A program made the translations under genes and the position numbers. A model generated the notes under the pieces. It was given only the letters and a program-made list of their open reading frames with translations. It did no database searches and had not been told where the DNA came from. A DNA stretch of 64,000 bases from Pocillopora verrucosa (taxonomy: Eukaryota > Cnidaria > Anthozoa > Scleractinia > Pocilloporidae): assembly GCF_036669915.1 (NCBI RefSeq), contig NC_089324.1, positions 124,001 to 188,000 on the forward strand. Direction: 5' to 3'. Shown in pieces: positions 57,658 to 64,000 of the stretch; position 1 is the stretch's first letter; each line of letters starts with the position of its first letter.

Positions 57658-58201
57658 ATTGATAAAATTACTGGGGTATCTGAAAATACAAAGGTTTGCA
57701 TTACTATACGATTAAGAGTATCTCCTTTTTTCTTCTCTTTAAATGTGTTTATTTTGGCCTGTTAAACCACATGTTTTTGTCAAAAGCCTTGCAAGAAATT
57801 TCAAGAAATTTAAGCTCAGAAAAAAATTCTTTTCCAAGGTCACACAGTTGTTTAAAAGTCTCTTGAACTGACTAACTAATCACCTTCGAAACCAACGGCG
57901 TTTGAAACCTAAAAATTGTCAGACTTTGCTTGGATGGTCACTGAACTTATGACTTAAAAAAAAAAATTGGAGTTTTTTAACTTCGGAACTCTTATAAAGA
58001 AATACTCTACACGCTGTCTTTTTTCAAATTAATAAACTTAGATGTCTGATAAGCATTTTACAGAACTGCTTTCCTCTGTGTATCGATCCGAGTTGTCCTT
58101 CGCAGATGGCGTCCTCTTTTTACAGGCTTGTTATTAAATAGTTGTGAGCTTTACTAAATCTAGTTCATTATGCTACAGAGGTTTTATCAAAGTCATGGCT
58201 C
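57658..58201. repeat. 3' flank of the third TPR-CHAT copy
   Basis: Nearly the same sequence as 11958-12537. Confidence 0.75.
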
Positions 58202-61200
58202 TTAAGGTGCGTTAGGCACCGGCCAATTTCCAAAATCAAATGTCACGTTGTCGCCCATGATCTAAATGGCGCCCATTGAGAAACTTTGTCAAAGCCGTTA
58301 TTTCTCATCCACTTCCTGGCCTTGTGGAGAGACTCACTGGCGCTTTCACCGCGGAACAAATGTTTGTAGAAACAAGTCATGACTGCTCTGTGGCTATGTC
58401 ATCCAGCCTCCATCGTGCCGCTAACACTGAACGAGCTCCGGATCCCAAGAACGCTCGGGCAATTCCAATAACTCCTCGGTTCCAATCTGTCCACGAGCAC
58501 TGTGACAACAACTAAGCACCACTAGTTGAGCTCGCAACGGAGTTTTTGAAATATCTGCCATCGTCAAAAGATACTCTTCTTCTCGAGGAAAGGTGGGAGT
58601 AGGGTATGGTGCTTAGGAGAAAGAGCAATCTCCCCTCTTTCAGGATATCCAGGCGCAGCAATGTGTATCAGGCTCACTGAATTATCGCTTGGAGTACAGA
58701 ATGCTTTGTAGCGGACTCTCCTATCAAAGGCCTTACGCAAGAAGTGTTCCAATCATCTCTGCTTCCTTTCTTGCACACGGCAATGGTATCATATTTCTGC
58801 ACCTTCCCTTGTAAATCACCTTCCAACCACATGGTCACCCACTACCAGTGCCCCGGTCTGACTGTGATAGTCTGGAGGACTGTCTTGAACAAGCTTCAGA
58901 GTCGTGAGAGAGGGAACCAACCGAATCCTGCATGTCTCTGATAAATACTTGCCTCCTTCATCAGCCAAGGCTGCAAATGGCACTTGGTACACACAGAAAT
59001 CAGGGAAAATTATGATCTCGGGCTGCTTCAGTAAAATGGCCACGGGAGCAATGATTATGTTGTAACACAAGTGAAGACTGGTTTTGAAATCTGCGGTATC
59101 ACAGTCATGCAGCCCTGATCGGTTGTTGCGGCGAAGTGACATCAGTTCTTTAAAAAACTCCTCTAACTTAGGGACTATTCGGTCACCTTGTTGGGGTCCA
59201 GGTTCACTTTCTTTTCTGAAAAAAGAATAGCTCCCGTTGCTTTTATTATCCAAAACCGTACCTCATCTCCACCAACCGAAATGTACAAGCATGCACAGTC
59301 TGCTTCTTTTGTGAAGATCCTTTGAATGCCACACCAAGACTGTGGATCGCTTGAGATCTGCTCTTGGACAGAGTACCGAGCTGTCATCAAGTCGGCCAGG
59401 CCTCTTGCCCTTCTCAGCTCTTCGACGTAAAGGGCGTCTTCAGGCTTTCTAGTGGAAGAAAGAACCTACTTAACAACTCGTAGGGAAAGGTACCGTACTC
59501 TTCTAAAAGAGATATTTTCAACTCATCGTTTTCTTTAAGAAAACCTCTCAAAGTTTCGAACTTTTGAATGACTTGAAAAAGATACAAAGAAGCTTCCTCA
59601 AGATGACCTTTTGACATCATTAACACCGATAGATGACAAAGGCAGTAAAACTCGTTCAAAATGTGTCCAATATCCCTACTTAATAGGAGAGCTTGCCTAA
59701 CGTATTCTTCGGCTAGGTCATTTTTACCAAGAGATTGGTAATACAATCCTAACATTTGGTGGCTGGCTACTATTTTTTCTCTATCACCGATGTCCATAAA
59801 ATTGCAAGGGCTTCTCGCATATTCTTGAACCTTGTCATATTCACACACTTAAGAGAAATTGAACCAAGGTGTATGTAGTCTACTCCTTCTCCAATTCTAT
59901 CATCGATACCCTTTCTAACTTTCATTGGCCCCCTTCTTTAGATAGTCGTCAGCCTTTGCATCACCCAGCCGAGTGAGGAGAAACGTTGATGTAAGGTTTC
60001 TATAGCTTGTTGCTTCTCCAGTTTTCCCTATCACCAATTGTTCTCTTCTGATAGCGAGTGCTTTCTCTTGATATTCTCGGGCCTTGTCATCGTTGACCGA
60101 GTGATTGGAACAAGAGTTCCTTAGGTGTCCTGTAGCTTGATGCTATCTCTGTATGTAATCCCTGACAGCTCGAAGTGATCTCGCTATTCTGATAGCGAGT
60201 GCTTTCGCTTGCTATTCTCGGGCGCCTTGTCATATTGATCCGAGAGGTGCTCTACTAGTTGAGTGTGGCATAGTTATAGTCCTGAGTTAGGACACTCTGG
60301 AAATCCAAAGTTCGTCTAAGCCTACGTTGAGCTTGTGCTTCTTGCTTCTCCATCCCTCCCCCCCCCCTTTCAACCAATTTCTATTCTGATAGCGAGTGCT
60401 TTTGCCCCCGTCGCACAGGGTTATTGATACTTTCTCGGTCCTTGTCATAGGACCCGAGTGACTGGATACAAAGTTCCTAGGTTTCCGTAGCTTGTTGCTT
60501 CTCCATCCCTCATCACCATTTCTATTCTGATAGCGAGTGCTTTTTCTTGATATTCTCGGTCCTTGTCATATTGAACCGAAGTGATCGGAACAAAGTTCAC
60601 TAGGTTTTCCGTAGCTTGATGCTTCTCCATCCCTGTCCACCAATTTCTATTTTGTATAGCGAGTGCTTTCTTTTGATATTCTCGTGGGCCTTGTCATATG
60701 ACCGATTGATTGGTAAGCAAGTTCCAAGGTTTTCCCGTAGCTTGTTGCTTCTCCATCCTGTCAGCACCAATTTTATATTCTGATAGCGAGTGGCTTTCTC
60801 TTGATATTCTCGGGCCTTGTCATATTGACCGGAGTGACTGGAACAAAGTTCCTCGGTTTCCGTAGCTTGTTGCTTCGATCCATCCCCTCTCACCAATTGT
60901 CCTATTCTTGATAGCGAGTGCCTTTCTCTTGATAGTCTCGGGCCTTGTCATATTGACCGAGTGATTGGAACAAAGTTTCCTATGTTTCCGTAGCTTGTTG
61001 CTTCTCCTTCCCTCTTCACCAATTTCTATTTCTGATAGCGAAGTGCTTTTTCTTGATATTCTCGGCCTTGGTCTATATTGACCGAGTGACTGGAACAAAG
61101 TTCCTAGGTTTCCGTTAGCTTTGATGCTTCTCCATCCCGTCACCAATTTCTATATTTGATAGCGAGTGCTTTCTGCTTGATATTCTCGGGCCTTGTCCAT

Positions 61201-63052
61201 ATTGACCGAGTGATTTGGAAACAAAAGTTCCTAGGTTTCCGTAGCTTTGTTGCTTTCTCCTTCCCTCTCACCAATTTCTATTTGATAGCGAGTGCTGTTT
61301 TCTTTGTGATATTCTCGGTCCTTGTCATATTGACCGAGTGACTGGAACAAGTTCCTAGGTTTTCCGTAGCTGGTTGCTTCTCCTTTACCTGTCACCAATT
61401 TCTATTTTGATAGCCGAGTGCTTTCCCTCTTGATATTTCCTCGTGCCTTGTCATATTGACCGAGTGATTGGAACCAAAGTTCCTAGGTTTCCGTAGCTTG
61501 TTGCTTCTCCTTTTACTTGTCACACAATTTCTATTTTGATGAGCGTAGTGCTTCTCTTGATATTCTCGGGCCTTTGTCATATGACCGGAGTGATTGGAAC
61601 AAGTTCCTAGGTTTTCCGTAGCTTGTTGCTTCTCCATCCCTGCGACCAATTTCTATTCTGATAGCGAGTGCTTGCTCTTGATATTCTCGGGCCTTGTCAT
61701 ATTGACCGAGTGATCGGAACAAAGTTCCTAAGGTTTCCGGTAGCTTGATGCTTCTCCATCACCTGTCACCCAATTTCTTATTCTGATAGCGAGTGCTTTT
61801 TCTTGATATTCTCGGGCCTTGTCATATTGACCGAGTGATTGGAACAAGAAAGTTCCTAGGTTTCCCGTAGCTTGTTTGCTATCTCCAGCCATTCTCACTC
61901 AATTTCTATTCTGATAGCGAGTGCTTTTTCTTTGAAAATTGTTTTTTTTTAATTCTCGGGCACTTGTCATATTGACGAGTGACTGGAACAAAGGTTCCTA
62001 GGTTTCCGTAGCTTGTTTGCCTTTTTCTCCTTTACTGTCACCAATTTCTATTGTGATAGCGAGTGGCTTTCTCTTGATATTCTCGGGCCTTGTCATATTG
62101 ACCGCTTGATTGGAACAAAGTTCCTAGGTTTTCCGTAGCTTGATGCTTCTCCATCCCTGTCACCAATTTCTATTGTCATAGCGTAGTGCTTTCTCTTGAT
62201 CTTCTCGGGCCTTGTCATATTGACCGAGTGATTGGAAGCAAGTTCCAAGGTTTCCGTAGCTTGTTGCTTCTCCATCCCTGTCACCATTTTCTATTCTGAT
62301 AGCGAGTGCTTTCTCTTGATATTCTCGGGCCTTGTCATAGTGACCGAGTGACTGGAATAAAGTTCCTATGTGTCCGTAGCTTGTTGCTTCTCCATCGCTT
62401 TCACCCAATTTTCTATTTTGATAGCGATTGCGTTCTCTTGAGGATGCTCCGGGCCTTGGCCAATTGACCGAGTGATTGGAAGCAAGTTCCTAGGTTTCCG
62501 TAGCTTTTTGCGTCTCCTTTTCTGTCACCAATTTCTATTCTGATAGCGAGTGCTTTTCCCTCTGATATTTTCTCGGGCCTTGTCATATTGAATATCCAAT
62601 TGGAACATTTGTCCGAGCTTTGCGTCACACAGTGCCTTTCCCTGTATTATTTTTCCATCGTTTTCATGCTGTTGATTGCTGATTCGTAAATTTCCAGGCC
62701 TCCATTAATTTGCCTTGTACCTGAAGTCTTTCGGCCAGTTTTAAATGTAGCCTTCCTTTTTTCCAGCTGTGTCATAAGAATCCAATGGTATCGGAGGAGT
62801 TCCCTCAGGTATTGTTTCTGTCCTTGTGTAATCCTTTATATAATCGGAAGCACAGATTATTGCCAAGTAGATGAAATGGAATATTGAGTTTGGCCATGAA
62901 CTTTCGATAGCCTTCGCCTGACTGTTTAATATAATCAAACATTCCTGGTAGATCCTCGATGGTCTTGCAACAACGCGACCATTTTTTGTGAAGTACACGG
63001 CGACCACTGTACCTATTAAGATAGCTGATATAGCTTCTTTTATGCTGTCCAT
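58202..63052 (-). pseudogene. TPR-CHAT (TTC28-like) copy 3, heavily frameshifted
   Basis: On the minus strand the N-terminus (MDSIKEAISAILIGTVVA) starts at 63052 and the CHAT end reaches the TAA at 58202, parallel to the intact gene. Between about 60000 and 62600 there are about 19 TPR units, but one- and two-base insertions and deletions break the frame in almost every unit. The CHAT part (58202-59400) has fewer indels yet still splits into several frames, and the presumed catalytic His is replaced: HIAAPGYP instead of HIAAHGDP. The Cys motif region is also shifted. The indel pattern, with extra bases in runs and in flanks alike, is typical of unpolished long-read sequence. The gene may therefore be less damaged than it looks, though the His change is a substitution. 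Confidence 0.8.
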
Positions 63053-64000
63053 CTTGACCCTGTTTTCTTCTCAGTTTGAAAAAAAAGGAGAAATTAGTGA
63101 AAACTTTTTACACGGACTGTTTATATTTAAATTTCAATCTTTATCTTCCTCCCCGTCCTTGTATTCCTTTTTGTATTCCAGCGCGGCGCACGTGATTTCA
63201 TTCACGCACGTTAAGTTAGGCAATCCCGTCAAAGAACTCTTACCTTGACCATTGGAAAACTGAGGTGGACATTTTTCGGCTACTTTTATGTTATTTTTTT
63301 TTTAGTCCAATGTTGTTGTTTCATTTAACAAGTTTAATACATATTTTCTATGGACTCTAGCCCTTGGCTCGTAGATCGATATTTTTACATTGTCCGCAAA
63401 GAGGAACACAACCTTTGCCGTCCTATTCTACTGGAGTGTTCATTACAACTGTCACGCGAATCCACGCCGATCAGAGCCCAACTGGAAAATTAAACCGGCT
63501 AACAGAACACAACAAGTTTCATTTGACTTGCTGATTCATATTTAGTTCACAGTAATTCAATTCACTTATGTAAGAAGGAGCAATGCATTTAGGTCAAAAC
63601 CGATTTACCGGGCTCTCGAGGGCACTCGTGTTGCAATCAGACTGCGTACTGCTAATTCGAAAAACTGCCCATCCAATATCTTAATAATAATCGCATTTCC
63701 TTGCAACAATTTCGCGTTTCTAGAAATTTAATTAGACGAGTATGTTTTCTTTGATCTGGTTCCTACTATACATTTTGACCCGAGTGCTTTGCATGTTCCA
63801 TATAAGCTACTTTTGTGTGACGGTCCTGTACTCTAGGGGCGTGTTTGTTATAATTATAATTGTCAGTACAGAATCTATGTACACTTTATTTGATGATCTT
63901 GTAATTTGATTTGTGTACAACCTTGAAAAAAGTGCAGTATTTGTCCGATGCTTTTGAATAAGTATATAGGAATATCTAATATAAACAAATGATCTCTTTC
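63053..64000. repeat. 5' flank of copy 3 joined to the 19-kb duplicated segment
   Basis: 63053-63440 matches 16897-17290. From about 63481 it matches 19010-19500 and 20613-20970, skipping 17.29-19.01 kb. Noncoding. Confidence 0.7.

Overview
The window looks like nuclear DNA of a cnidarian, most likely a stony coral. The genes have introns with GT-AG borders. There is a metazoan SETD2 end (WW plus SRI domains), a tandem pair of animal UDP-glycosyltransferases, a BEL/Pao LTR retrotransposon, and several TPR-CHAT (TTC28-like) genes, a family known to be expanded in corals. The AT-rich spacers are dense with short inverted-repeat elements. The species is inferred from gene content and repeat style, not proven.

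Layout: 1-1911 (+) holds the last five exons of SETD2. 2.0-4.8 kb is repeats. 5.0-7.8 kb (-) is a broken TPR-CHAT gene with about four TPRs. A lone first exon of an aldo-keto reductase lies at 11.3 kb. 12.5-16.9 kb (-) is an intact, intronless TPR-CHAT gene of 1452 codons with 17 nearly identical 120-bp TPR units. 17-24 kb is a mosaic of segmental duplications with solo TPR scraps and a 1.5-kb tandem repeat. 27.3-36.3 kb (+) is a second, decayed SETD2 copy covering AWS, SET, post-SET and WW; its 3' end nearly duplicates the window's first 1.3 kb. A tRNA-derived foldback sits inside it. 36.9-42.2 kb and 44.0-49.2 kb are two tandem copies of a five-exon UGT gene. The second is cut in its last exon by a BEL/Pao element (49.16-54.90 kb, intact polyprotein, minus strand). 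A frameshifted mitochondrial-type P450 remnant follows at 55.4-56.1 kb. 58.2-63.05 kb (-) is a third TPR-CHAT copy full of indels and lacking the CHAT histidine.

The window is best read as a duplication-driven accessory region, with no operon-like or pathway logic linking its genes. The TPR-CHAT family is the most interesting content: a caspase/separase-clan protease-like domain on a TPR scaffold whose repeat number changes from copy to copy (about 4, 17 and about 19). CHAT proteases act in prokaryotic defence and cell-death systems, and their substrate in corals is unknown. SETD2 (H3K36 trimethylation) and UGT (conjugation of small lipophiles) are ordinary metazoan functions. Each is shown here with one better copy and one damaged copy.
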